The notes under the pieces were generated by a model. It searched no databases, was not told where the DNA came from, and was given only the letters and a program-made list of their open reading frames with translations. From assembly GCA_947626425.1 (NCBI GenBank), contig CANQRX010000022.1:1-16666 (forward strand): a DNA stretch of 16,666 bases, given 5' to 3'. The stretch is from an uncultured Bacilli bacterium (GTDB lineage Bacteria > Bacillota_I > Bacilli_A > RF39 > UBA660). Positions 6,017 through 13,593 of the stretch are shown in pieces. The position numbers were made by a program, and so were the translations under genes. Position 1 is the stretch's first letter. The number at the start of each line of letters is the position of its first letter.

Positions 6017-8042
6017 TAGTAATCACCTCATCAAACTTAATTTTAGTTTTTTTGTGACTGATATAAATTAAGGTTTTGCCTTTTAAAAACTTTTTAATTT
6101 TTTTTAAAATAGATTCTTCTAATTCTTGATTTACTTCACTTAAACATTCATCTAAAATGTAGGCGATGGATGGATTTAATAAAGCTCTTGCCAAAATAAT
6201 CCGTTGCGTCTCGCCCCCTGATAAATTGGGGTTAGTAATGTTTATGTAATCTTGATAGCGAAATGGTTTATTACAGACAATTGGTTCTAAATGACAAATA
6301 AGACATATTTCATCAAAGACTTCTTCAGGAACACGTCGACCAAAAAGAATATTTTCTTTAATCGTGCCATTGATAAGTTTTTCATTTTGACTTAAATACG
6401 TAATATTGTGACGAATTGTTCCTAAAGAATAATCTTTAATATTTTTATCATTTAAAAGAATTTGCCCTTCAAAGTTTTGTTCTTCTTGAAAAATTAATTT
6501 ACAAACCGTACTTTTGCCACAGCCACTAGGGCCATCTAATAAAATATGTTTTGAACTTGGAATAAGAAAATTAAGATTTGCAAGGTTATTTTGAAAACCA
6601 TTATAAGAAAAACTAACATTTTGAAACTCAATTTTAATTTTTGATAATTCTTCATATTCTTCTAAACTTTCCGTTTTTAAAGACGAAAAATCGCTAATTT
6701 TTCCTAATAAGCCTTTTAAATAGTAATAGCTTGGCAATAGTTCAATTAATTTTTTTAAAGGTTCGAGAAAATTGGTCGTAATCATTTGAATTAATAAAAC
6801 ATCATAAATTGTTAAAGTTTGCTTTCCAACTAAATTTAGACTATAGATAAAACTTCCAAGTAAGGTTAATTGTAAACAACAAGTTTTACTCATGCTTTGT
6901 CTGCGTAGTGTATCGTTTATTTGAAAATCTTTATTAGTATATTGAAGTAAACTTGTAGTTAAACGATTAAAAATAAAATTGGTTTGATTTAAGTGCTTCA
7001 TCGAATTAAAAACATCGATGTTTTCGGTTAAGGCAGTATTCCATAAGCTTTCTTCTTCTAAATCTTCTAAAATTAAGCGATAAATTTTATGGCTAGAAAT
7101 TAACGAAAGAAAAAGATAAATCGTAAATCCTCCGATTAAAAGGAAGGTGACTTGTTCATTAATATTAAATAAAATAAGCAAAGCAATTAAGGATAAAATT
7201 AGGTCAAAAAAACAGGTATAAAATAGCTCAGTAAAACCATTTTGAATAGTTTCAGTTTCTTTAATTCGGGTTAAAATTTCCCCTTTTGAGTAACTGTTAA
7301 AAGAGGCCATTGGTAAGGATACAAGATGTTTTAAAAAAGCAAAGATTAATTTATTTTTAACATTTTTATTCAAGGTAATTTTTAAATGGCTACTTAAAGA
7401 TTCAAAACTAATTTTGATAATAACTAGACTTAGATAAAATAAAGCAATGGTTGTAAAAATTTTTGGTTGAAAATAGCTTACTTGATTATAACTTAATTTG
7501 GAAAAAAAGTTTTCAAAAATTTGGCATATAGTAATTAGAATACTAAAGAAGATGGCAAAGATTAAATATTTTTTTTCTGTTTCCAATATTTTTAGTAAAT
7601 GATTTATAACACTTGGGTGTTTAGGAAGACTGGGAATTTGGCTTTTAGGATAACAAGTAATGATAATGTTGGTCCAATTTTTAAGAAATTCATCTTTCTT
7701 AATTTTTATTTTGCCTTTCGCTGGATCCATTAAAGTAAAAGTGTTGGCTTTATAACTTAATAAAACAACAAAATGATTAAGGCCATTAGAATAATGGAAA
7801 TGGACAATTGCTGGAAGTGGGTATTTGGCAATTTCCTCCGCGGTAATTTTAAAACCATAAGCTTGAAAATTATATTTTTTTAAGGTTTCAATTAAATGAT
7901 AAGCACTTGTTCCATCTTTATCTACGTAGGCATCACTACGCAGTTGTTCAAGAGGTACATAACCTTTATAAAATTGAATTATAGAAGAAAGGCAACAAAT
8001 TCCACAGTCTTTTAAATCACGTTGTTTAACTATTATATTCAT
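6006..8042 (-). CDS. Peptidase C39 domain-containing ABC exporter for double-glycine bacteriocins
   Basis: A 678-residue exporter that cuts leaders after Gly-Gly and drives the mature peptides across the membrane. The C39 domain (1-135) has Q7, catalytic C13 in DCGICCL (12-18), H90 in NHFVVLL and D106 in MDPAKG, so all catalytic residues are present. The membrane domain (about 155-440) is followed by the ATPase: Walker A GPSGCGKS (504-511), Q552, signature LSGGETQ (608-614), Walker B YILDE with E632, and H663. The usual SALD D-loop reads SEVN (635-638), a small deviation. It is slightly shorter than typical members (about 700-720). The ATG at 8042 has only a weak ribosome binding site (AGAAGATGA) inside an inverted repeat. 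It is the first gene of the operon; its substrates are the two peptides encoded at the end. Confidence 0.95.
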   Translation of the reverse strand: MNIIVKQRDLKDCGICCLSSIIQFYKGYVPLEQLRSDAYVDKDGTSAYHLIETLKKYNFQAYGFKITAEEIAKYPLPAIVHFHYSNGLNHFVVLLSYKANTFTLMDPAKGKIKIKKDEFLKNWTNIIITCYPKSQIPSLPKHPSVINHLLKILETEKKYLIFAIFFSILITICQIFENFFSKLSYNQVSYFQPKIFTTIALFYLSLVIIKISFESLSSHLKITLNKNVKNKLIFAFLKHLVSLPMASFNSYSKGEILTRIKETETIQNGFTELFYTCFFDLILSLIALLILFNINEQVTFLLIGGFTIYLFLSLISSHKIYRLILEDLEEESLWNTALTENIDVFNSMKHLNQTNFIFNRLTTSLLQYTNKDFQINDTLRRQSMSKTCCLQLTLLGSFIYSLNLVGKQTLTIYDVLLIQMITTNFLEPLKKLIELLPSYYYLKGLLGKISDFSSLKTESLEEYEELSKIKIEFQNVSFSYNGFQNNLANLNFLIPSSKHILLDGPSGCGKSTVCKLIFQEEQNFEGQILLNDKNIKDYSLGTIRHNITYLSQNEKLINGTIKENILFGRRVPEEVFDEICLICHLEPIVCNKPFRYQDYINITNPNLSGGETQRIILARALLNPSIAYILDECLSEVNQELEESILKKIKKFLKGKTLIYISHKKTKIKFDEVITIDL

Positions 8043-8046
8043 TTTA

Positions 8047-8092
8047 AAATCATCTTCTTTCTACTTATATATATCTATAAAAGAGATGATTT
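8047..8092 (-). repeat. Inverted repeat in the bacteriocin operon leader
   Basis: AAATCATCT (8084-8092) and AGATGATTT (8047-8055) on the minus strand are perfect 9-base arms, extendable by CTTT/AAAG with a bulge, around an AT-rich middle. The proximal arm covers the ribosome binding site of the exporter. It could be an operator or an mRNA hairpin limiting translation. A -35-like TTGACT (8102-8107) lies upstream, but no well-spaced -10 is seen. Confidence 0.55.
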
Positions 8093-8105
8093 CCTTTTTT
8101 TAGTC

Positions 8106-8135
8106 AAAAAAAACTATCACGATATTTCGTGATAG
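8106..8135 (-). terminator. Rho-independent terminator of the lysozyme-like gene
   Basis: CTATCACGA and TCGTGATAG form a perfect 9-bp stem with a 4-base loop, followed on the minus strand by eight T residues. It lies just past the stop of the lysozyme-like gene, so the bacteriocin operon below needs its own promoter. Confidence 0.95.
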
Positions 8136-8139
8136 CATT

Positions 8140-8808
8140 TTAATTAGCTTTTATTTTTTGAATATAATTATTTACTTTTTCTGTCCATGTACTACTTTCC
8201 GCATATTTTGGACCAATAGCTTCTGGTGTTGTTAAACCCATTGATACATAATTTCTTGAAAGGTTACTAATCATGGCCTCAATTCCACTTTCCAGTGTAT
8301 CAAAACTTCCGTAAGCACCACATCCACTACCTTTCATGCCACCAACGTTATGACAACTTTTTACTAATTGACTGCAAGTCCAAGAACAACCAGTTTCTAG
8401 TAAGCTAATTGCAACAGCAAGGTATGGATCAACTCCATATTTTATAGCATTACTAGCATAAACCATTCCATAACCTGATAAGTCACTTGCTAAACTTCGA
8501 TCTAACTTGGCAGCTAATTCTTCTAAAGTTAAGCCATCGTATACGGCAACTGGTGAAGCAGCTGCAAGGGTTACAACTTCAATTTCTTGTTTTAATGATA
8601 AAAGTTCATTATCATCAAAAAGATGCTTATTGCTATCTAGCAATCCCTTTTTTATTGCCACTGATTCAAATAAAGTATTGCCAATTGTTGTAACAGCGGC
8701 AGTTGGTTGTAATACTGTTATTTGTGTTATCCGCATAGTTGTAAATTTAAAACAGCTTAATGCGATAATTGCTAATAAAATAGCTTTTATCGACGGTAAT
8801 TTTTTCAT
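8140..8808 (-). CDS. Secreted lysozyme/glucosaminidase-like peptidoglycan hydrolase
   Basis: A 222-residue exported protein. An N-terminal membrane or signal segment (about 6-22) is followed by a linker (about 25-105) with no clear fold, then a lysozyme-like domain (about 110-222): YASNAIKYGVDPYLAVAIS, LLETGCSWTC (136-145; E138 the likely catalytic acid), CHNVGGMKGSGCGAYGSF (152-169) and GPKYAESSTWTEKVNNYI. This pattern belongs to the glucosaminidase/transglycosylase-like family common in Bacillota. Four Cys (141, 145, 152, 163) could form two disulfides. The start at 8808 uses AAAGGATGG as ribosome binding site; an in-frame GTG further up (8841) has none. It is a single-gene unit with a consensus promoter and strong terminator. 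Wall turnover or germination-type lysis are both possible roles. Confidence 0.8.
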   Translation of the reverse strand: MKKLPSIKAILLAIIALSCFKFTTMRITQITVLQPTAAVTTIGNTLFESVAIKKGLLDSNKHLFDDNELLSLKQEIEVVTLAAASPVAVYDGLTLEELAAKLDRSLASDLSGYGMVYASNAIKYGVDPYLAVAISLLETGCSWTCSQLVKSCHNVGGMKGSGCGAYGSFDTLESGIEAMISNLSRNYVSMGLTTPEAIGPKYAESSTWTEKVNNYIQKIKAN

Positions 8809-8845
8809 TCTTTTCCCATCCTTTAATTTTTCCGGAAGCACTTAC

Positions 8846-8874
8846 ATTATACTAAACTAATTAAGTCTTGTCAA
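8846..8874 (-). promoter_or_regulatory. Consensus SigA promoter of the lysozyme-like gene
   Basis: TTGACA (8869-8874), a 17-base spacer and TATAAT (8846-8851) match the vegetative consensus at every base, 37 bases before the ATG. This predicts strong growth-phase expression. The rest of the gap up to spmB (8875-8968) holds small GGG/CCC hairpins without a T-run and no gene. Confidence 0.85.
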
Positions 8875-8968
8875 ATTTCGACCCCTAAAATAGGCAAACT
8901 ATTGTTTTCTTTTTAGGGTGTGATACCCCTATTTAATACTATTTTAAAGTTTTAAAAAAATTTATAAT

Positions 8969-9493
8969 TTATCTGCCAAAAAAGAGAAAAGTAATGATAA
9001 AAGCAGCAATTATACCACATAAATCGGCAGTTAAACCAGCAACTAATGCATGCTTAGTTTTCGTTACTTTTATTGAGCCAAAGTAAAGAGCTAGAACATA
9101 AATTGTGGTATCAGTGCATCCTTGTAGGGTTGAAGCAAGGCGCCCAACAAAGGAATCAGGTCCATAAATAGAAAAAATATTGTTCATAATAGCTAGAGTT
9201 GCAGTTCCGGAAATAGGTCTTATAAAAACCATCGGTAAAATATTAATAGGAATACTTAAAGCATTTAAAACTGGATTTAAAAAGGAAAAAAGGAATTCTA
9301 AAAAATGAGAATTTAAAAATAAATTTATAGCAAAAACCATCGCAATAACGGAAGGTGCAATATGAAATGTGGTAATTAAGCCATCTTTCGCTCCGTTTAA
9401 AAATGAATCATAAATATTAGTTTTTTTAATAATTGCATAAAGTAAAACTCCCATTACAAAAACTGGTACGATATAAATTGATATTGTCCTCAT
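8969..9493 (-). CDS. spmB: Spore maturation protein B
   Basis: A 174-residue multi-pass membrane protein, close to B. subtilis SpmB (about 178 aa). It contains the family blocks YDSFLNGAKDGL (28-39), LPMVFIRPISGTATLA (86-101) and YGPDSFVGRLASTLQGCTDTT (110-130), and ends FFGR. The family has a nucleoside-recognition (Gate) fold. In B. subtilis SpmA and SpmB together are needed for full spore-core dehydration and heat resistance. Its ATG overlaps the spmA stop as ATGA, so translation is coupled. It is the last gene of dacB-spmA-spmB. Confidence 0.95.
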   Translation of the reverse strand: MRTISIYIVPVFVMGVLLYAIIKKTNIYDSFLNGAKDGLITTFHIAPSVIAMVFAINLFLNSHFLEFLFSFLNPVLNALSIPINILPMVFIRPISGTATLAIMNNIFSIYGPDSFVGRLASTLQGCTDTTIYVLALYFGSIKVTKTKHALVAGLTADLCGIIAAFIITFLFFGR

Positions 9494-10065
9494 TTTTTTC
9501 TCCTTTTAATATAATCAAATGTTAAACCGGCAATGCTAGAGCATATGGTTGCTAAAAGACTTGTAATAATGATTTCTGAGGGATTGGCGCTATGATACAT
9601 CGTTCGCATTGCAATAACTGTGGTGGGAATTACGGTTACTCCCGCCGTATTTAAAATCAAAAAAGTAACCATTGCATCAGTAGCTGTATCTTTTTGGGGA
9701 TTATCTATTTGCATACATTCCATGGCTTTTAAGCCAAATGGTGTGGCGGCACTTCCTAGCCCTAGAGCATTTGCCGCGATATTAGAAGCAATAAACCCTA
9801 AAGCTGGATGATCTTTTGGTAAACTTGGAAATAATTTGGTTAAAACCGGTTTTACTAAATTAGAAAATTTATTTAATAAACCAGAATCTTGAGCAATTTG
9901 CATAATTCCCGACCATAAAACTAATAAAGGCAACATTTCCATTAATAAATTTATTCCATCTAAACCGCCTTTTAATAAAGTATTGTTTAAAGTTTCTACA
10001 TTACCTGTAAAAAACATAAAAACAATTGCAACTAATATAAAAGCACCCCATATTTTATTTACCAT
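9490..10065 (-). CDS. spmA: Spore maturation protein A
   Basis: A 191-residue multi-pass membrane protein with the SpmA blocks MVNKIW at the start, KLFPSLPKDHPALGFIASN (77-95), NALGLGSAATPFGLKAME (99-116) and NTAGVTVIPTTVIAMR (139-154). The start is ATG 10065, matching the MVNxIW start of B. subtilis SpmA, with GGTGG eight bases upstream; an in-frame GTG at 10077 lies within that ribosome binding site. It overlaps the end of dacB by 7 bases and spmB by 4. It works with SpmB in lowering spore-core water content, so it supports a sporulating organism. Confidence 0.95.
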   Translation of the reverse strand: MVNKIWGAFILVAIVFMFFTGNVETLNNTLLKGGLDGINLLMEMLPLLVLWSGIMQIAQDSGLLNKFSNLVKPVLTKLFPSLPKDHPALGFIASNIAANALGLGSAATPFGLKAMECMQIDNPQKDTATDAMVTFLILNTAGVTVIPTTVIAMRTMYHSANPSEIIITSLLATICSSIAGLTFDYIKRRKK

Positions 10066-11120
10066 TTTAATAACCACCTTAAAAATTTTTTAAAAAAACC
10101 CTCTTTTTTTATTTGTTCATCGTTCTTTACTTTTCGATAAATTTTAACACTTCCTAATAAATCATCTTTTAAATAGACATTAGCCACCCCTGCTTCTAAT
10201 TTTTTCTCGTCGTTTATTTGAAAATCAATTTTTATTTGACTTTGTTCTTCTTTAGTTAATAAGGCATAAAATTTATCTTTCAAGTAATATTGATTTTCAT
10301 TACTAGGTTCGACAACCGTTTCTTCATCAAGTAATAAAACTCGCTCATAATTTTTAAATATCTTTTCATGCAACTCTTTGTGATCGGCAAAGTCATTTCC
10401 ATCATTTAAGGTTACAACAATTGTTGTTTTATCATTTTCTTGAGCCGCAGTTACTAAAGTTCTTAAAGCCTTTTTAGTATAACCAGTTTTTCCTCCTAAA
10501 AGTTTATCATAAGAAAATAGTAATTTATTTTTATTTTTCCAAACATAGGTTTTTCCAGTTGTTTGAGCTTTATAGTTTTGGGTTTTTATTATTTCTTTAA
10601 AAACTTCATTTTTTAAGGCATATTGCATTAAAAGAGCCATATCATACGCAGTTGAAGTATTAGATCCACCATTTTCTTCTTCTAGTCCATGATTGTTTAC
10701 AAATACCGTATTGCTCATTCCAATTTCATAAGCCTTTTCATTCATTTTTTTGACAAATGAAGGCATATCACCGCTTACTAAATAGGCAATTTCAATTGCA
10801 GCATCATTTCCACTTCTAAGCATTAAACCATATAATAAATCTTTTAAAGATATTTCTTCGCCTAGTGATAAATAAATGGCACTTCCAAAAGATTTTAAGA
10901 CTTCATTTCCAACTTTTATTGTGGCATTGATATCTTTATTTTCTAGAGCAATTAGGCAAGTCATAATTTTGGTTGTACTAGCTATCAACTTTTCTTTATT
11001 GATATTTTTTCCATCTAATACCCGCCTTGAGTCAGCATCCATTACTATATAACTTTCGGCTGATATAGCTTTTATGGATATTGGAAATAAAAGAAGAACT
11101 AAAAAAAGCAACCATTTCAT
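10059..11120 (-). CDS. dacB: D-Ala-D-Ala carboxypeptidase DacB, sporulation PBP5*-like (peptidase S11)
   Basis: A 353-residue penicillin-binding protein that controls cross-linking of spore cortex in B. subtilis. A signal peptide (1-18) is followed by the active-site motifs STTK (48-51), SGN (103-105) and KTG (211-213). The C-terminal domain (about 255-320) precedes an amphipathic tail FFKKFLRWLLKW (342-353) suited to membrane anchoring. The ribosome binding site AGGTGATTAAAA precedes ATG 11120. Adjacency to spmA and spmB matches the B. subtilis dacB-spmA-spmB operon, so dacB is preferred over a vegetative dacA. A SigE-like -10 lies just upstream, as expected for mother-cell expression. Confidence 0.93.
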   Translation of the reverse strand: MKWLLFLVLLLFPISIKAISAESYIVMDADSRRVLDGKNINKEKLIASTTKIMTCLIALENKDINATIKVGNEVLKSFGSAIYLSLGEEISLKDLLYGLMLRSGNDAAIEIAYLVSGDMPSFVKKMNEKAYEIGMSNTVFVNNHGLEEENGGSNTSTAYDMALLMQYALKNEVFKEIIKTQNYKAQTTGKTYVWKNKNKLLFSYDKLLGGKTGYTKKALRTLVTAAQENDKTTIVVTLNDGNDFADHKELHEKIFKNYERVLLLDEETVVEPSNENQYYLKDKFYALLTKEEQSQIKIDFQINDEKKLEAGVANVYLKDDLLGSVKIYRKVKNDEQIKKEGFFKKFLRWLLKW

Positions 11121-11137
11121 TTTTAATCACCTAAAAA

Positions 11138-11145
11138 ATTGTATG
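11138..11145 (-). promoter_or_regulatory. Candidate SigE -10 element before dacB
   Basis: CATACAAT on the minus strand matches the sporulation SigE -10 consensus (CATACAnT) and lies 17 bases before the dacB ATG. The -35 region reads CTAATT/ACTAAT, a partial match to ATATT at the usual 13-15 base spacing. In B. subtilis dacB-spmAB is SigE-dependent. The resulting mRNA leader would be very short. Confidence 0.5.
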
Positions 11146-11216
11146 AAAAAAAATAGATAATTAGTCCTAAAAAACACATAGGAAAGAAACGTTTTTAACA
11201 TAAATATTTTTAAATT

Positions 11217-11243
11217 AAAAAAACTATTGAACTTAATCAATAG
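11217..11243 (-). terminator. Rho-independent terminator of the pilin-like/tadZ operon
   Basis: CTATTGA pairs with TCAATAG (11224-11230/11237-11243) around a 6-base loop and is followed on the minus strand by seven T residues. It lies four bases past the tadZ stop and separates the operon from dacB. Confidence 0.88.
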
Positions 11244-11247
11244 AGTG

Positions 11248-12303
11248 TTATTTAAAAATACTAAATAGTTTGCCATTTTTTTCAGAATGATTACCTCGGT
11301 CTAACCGATCAAAGCCCATTTTAATTAATAAAGTTTTTAATTGAGCATAATTATCAAGTTTATCATCAAGGTAAGGAATATTAAAATATACTTTACTTCG
11401 TGATTCATGTTCAAAATCAGAAACATCTTCATTATTTAAAACACTGCGATTTAATATTACTTTTTTGCCTTTTAGTTTTTCAAAAATGGCTTGGTCATGC
11501 CGAATTAATTTGTTTAATTTAATTAAACCTGGTTCAATTAAATATAAAATATCTGTACATAATGATTCGTTACCACCATCATTTAAATCAAGTAAAATAA
11601 CTTCCGCTTTTGAATTGGAATTAATAAAACTTCTTAATTCAGATGTTGTTGTATGTCTTAAACTTCGATCGTTTAAAAAGATAAAATTATTAGTATTAAC
11701 TTCAGCAGCGACAACTCGATAGCATTTTTCTAATTCTCTTTTTAACATATACGTTAAAGTTGTACTACCAGCATGTTCAGTTACATTTTTAATACCAATA
11801 ATTTGTTGTTCCATAATTGATGATTTAACTGGTACGGGTTTAATTTCTTCATCCATTATAAAACTTTTTTTAGGAGCTTTTTCTTCCTCTTTTGGTGATG
11901 GTTTAGGAGAAGAATCAACATTATTTAGTTGATGATAATGGGCAACATCTTTATAGGTATTAGGATTATCAATTAAAAAACTTACGGCATCAATATTTCT
12001 TGTAAAATTATAAATACCCATGGAAACTAATGACGATAAATATCTTGGACTATTAACAACTTCAGAATCATCTAAAAGAAGAATGACTTTACTCATGTCC
12101 ATATTAACTGATAACTCTTGAATAGTTGAAATATCTTGATAATTCGCTATAGCTGTAATATCTAAAATCATTTTATTATAAAAAAAATTGCTAAATTGCA
12201 TAATAAGTTCTTCAGGAGTAAAAACCCCTGAAACACTTTTAATTATATCAATGTCTAAAGAATTCAATAATGTTTCATATTTATTTACAACTTTTACATT
12301 CAT
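11248..12303 (-). CDS. TadZ/CpaE-like pilus assembly protein with degenerate P-loop
   Basis: A 351-residue cytoplasmic protein. Residues 1-115 resemble a receiver-like domain (MSKVILLLDDSEVVNSPRYL at 70-89). A Pro/Lys/Glu-rich linker (about 125-165) follows, then a MinD/ParA-like domain (about 166-330). Its P-loop region reads IIGIKNVTEHAGSTTLTYML (168-187), lacking the KGG...K lysines of active ParA ATPases, as is usual for CpaE/TadZ. VILLDLND (235-242) fits the Walker B strand. In Tad systems TadZ localises the pilus machine. The ribosome binding site AAAGGAGG is seven bases before ATG 12303. It is the last gene after four pilin-like genes and is followed by a terminator. TadZ-like is based on domain order and context; other MinD-like partners remain possible. 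Confidence 0.7.
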   Translation of the reverse strand: MNVKVVNKYETLLNSLDIDIIKSVSGVFTPEELIMQFSNFFYNKMILDITAIANYQDISTIQELSVNMDMSKVILLLDDSEVVNSPRYLSSLVSMGIYNFTRNIDAVSFLIDNPNTYKDVAHYHQLNNVDSSPKPSPKEEEKAPKKSFIMDEEIKPVPVKSSIMEQQIIGIKNVTEHAGSTTLTYMLKRELEKCYRVVAAEVNTNNFIFLNDRSLRHTTTSELRSFINSNSKAEVILLDLNDGGNESLCTDILYLIEPGLIKLNKLIRHDQAIFEKLKGKKVILNRSVLNNEDVSDFEHESRSKVYFNIPYLDDKLDNYAQLKTLLIKMGFDRLDRGNHSEKNGKLFSIFK

Positions 12304-12316
12304 TAATTTTCCTCCT

Positions 12317-12799
12317 TTATACTTTCATATTTTCTAATGTATCTCGTGGATTGTTTACATTAATTGAACTTCCGCTTATAGTAAAAGTTATTAAATCACC
12401 CACAATTGGTAAATTAAATCGTAAAAATAATTTGACGTGATATTTAGAACGATTTCCTAAATGAGGTGATTTGGTACTTTCTTTGCCAATACAATAAAAA
12501 TATTTTTTATTTGAATCAACTTTTTCTAATTCAGTATTATCTAAACTAGCCATACCATATTCATTTATATTTGGATCACATTTATGCATAGTACCGTAAT
12601 TATTAGCTTTTAAATAATTGTTAATTATTTTTAATGATTCATCTTTGACACCTTCATATTTTTCAATCATGGTTAACATTTCATTTTTTAGTTTAAAAAC
12701 TTTAGTATAGTTAATAGTTAATGCTAAAAAGCCAACAAATATAAGCATAAAGACAATCACTAGTTGTAAAAGCCATGTTCCACCTATTGATTCTCTCAT
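12317..12799 (-). CDS. TadE-like pseudopilin-like membrane protein 2
   Basis: A 160-residue protein starting MRESIGGTW, with one N-terminal transmembrane helix (about 9-30) and an external domain with two Cys (74 and 103). It is a paralogue of the protein directly upstream: shared start motif, the block LTINYTKVFKLKNE (27-40; cf. LSINRSKAFNVKDK), shared Cys contexts (YGTMHKC, FYCIGK) and a C-terminal NLPIVGDLITFTISG strand pair. It overlaps the upstream gene as ATGA. Size and topology resemble TadE/TadF minor pilins. The annotation as pilus component is inferred from the neighbouring TadZ and the common N-terminus. Confidence 0.6.
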   Translation of the reverse strand: MRESIGGTWLLQLVIVFMLIFVGFLALTINYTKVFKLKNEMLTMIEKYEGVKDESLKIINNYLKANNYGTMHKCDPNINEYGMASLDNTELEKVDSNKKYFYCIGKESTKSPHLGNRSKYHVKLFLRFNLPIVGDLITFTISGSSINVNNPRDTLENMKV

Positions 12800-13314
12800 A
12801 GTTCTCCTCCTAATATCAATTTAGTATCACCAGCTAATTGAAATTTAAAAAGAGTGTTAAATATTGGCAAGTCTAATTGATAAAAAACCACAACTCGATA
12901 ATAAGCCATTACAGGCAATTCATCATTAATGCAGTTACTACCCCCACCACAAGAATTATTCATTATCGTTTGACTACTATTAATTTTAGTAATGCAGAAA
13001 GCAGCATTAGAATCACTTGGCTTACCATCCCTTGTATATCCAGTATAAGAACTATCTGGACATTTACCTACAGTTCGATAAGCACTTTCTGATAAATACT
13101 CAACTATCTCATTAATGGCACTTTTATCACTTCCAGAATCATCGGCCATACTTCCTATTTCAAAACCATTATGAGTTTGAATACTTTGAATTATTTTGTC
13201 TTTAACGTTAAATGCCTTGGAACGATTAATCGAAAGACACATAAAAGCAGTGAAAAGTAATATAAAGGCTATTACAATTTGAAATATCCAAGTTCCACCT
13301 ATCGCTTCTCTCAC
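12796..13314 (-). CDS. TadE-like pseudopilin-like membrane protein 1
   Basis: A 172-residue protein starting MREAIGGTW, with one transmembrane helix (about 9-29) and an external domain with four Cys (85, 107, 122, 128), the last two in SCGGGSNC. The C-terminus LDLPIFNTLFKFQLAG (147-162) matches its paralogue downstream. No reading-frame defects are seen. It starts 19 bases after the short six-Cys gene and ends in an ATGA overlap with its paralogue. The likely role is a minor pilin or initiation subunit of a Tad-like filament; I cannot assign it to a named family with certainty. Confidence 0.6.
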   Translation of the reverse strand: MREAIGGTWIFQIVIAFILLFTAFMCLSINRSKAFNVKDKIIQSIQTHNGFEIGSMADDSGSDKSAINEIVEYLSESAYRTVGKCPDSSYTGYTRDGKPSDSNAAFCITKINSSQTIMNNSCGGGSNCINDELPVMAYYRVVVFYQLDLPIFNTLFKFQLAGDTKLILGGEL

Positions 13315-13333
13315 AATTTATACTCCCTTCCTA

Positions 13334-13573
13334 TTAACCCTTCCAAACACATTCAAACGGTTCGCTTTTGACACCATTTTTTATGGTATAACATTTTACT
13401 TTTTGACATCCTCCTGATGGACAACCTTCACATATTGCTTTAGAACATTGTGTAGTATAATTTAAATTTTGTCTAATCATTGGCCAAATAGTAAAATAGA
13501 AAAAGGCCGTAAAAACTCCCACAATGCCTAATACGACTACTCCCATGTTAAGTTCTCCTTGAGCCTCTTTCAT
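13334..13573 (-). CDS. Six-cysteine pilin-like small membrane protein 2
   Basis: A 79-residue protein starting MKEAQGELN, then a hydrophobic helix (about 10-31, with FTAFFYFTIWP) and an external tail of 48 residues holding six Cys (43, 48, 51, 56, 61, 75). It shares start, helix and the positions of Cys43 and Cys75 with the gene upstream. Size and topology resemble Flp-type pilins, but the usual G|xxxxE processing site is not obvious; if cut after Gly6 the mature protein would begin with Glu. The even number of Cys suggests three disulfides and a stable external knob. Confidence 0.6.
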   Translation of the reverse strand: MKEAQGELNMGVVVLGIVGVFTAFFYFTIWPMIRQNLNYTTQCSKAICEGCPSGGCQKVKCYTIKNGVKSEPFECVWKG

Positions 13574-13593
13574 TTTTAGCCTCCTCGTCTATT

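Noticed and set aside
8487..8860. Two plus-strand open frames opposite the lysozyme-like gene
   Set aside because: They mirror the coding strand of a gene with clear domain motifs, its own promoter and terminator.
8869..8885. Spo0A-box-like TTGTCAAA next to TTTCGAC
   Set aside because: TTGTCAA is simply the complement of the TTGACA -35 in a perfect SigA promoter.
8882..8931. Alternative hairpins (CCCTAAAA/TTTTAGGG versus AGGGT/ACCCCT) suggesting an attenuator or riboswitch
   Set aside because: They lie upstream of the lysozyme-like promoter, so outside its mRNA, and neither hairpin is followed by a T-run on either strand.
9620..9811. Plus-strand open frame opposite spmA
   Set aside because: spmA is a strong family match in the other strand; the frame has no ribosome binding site.
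11465..11722. Plus-strand open frame opposite tadZ
   Set aside because: Antisense shadow without recognisable features.
12877..13092. Plus-strand open frame opposite the TadE-like gene
   Set aside because: Antisense shadow; composition rich in Ile/Thr/Ser as expected from the reverse complement.
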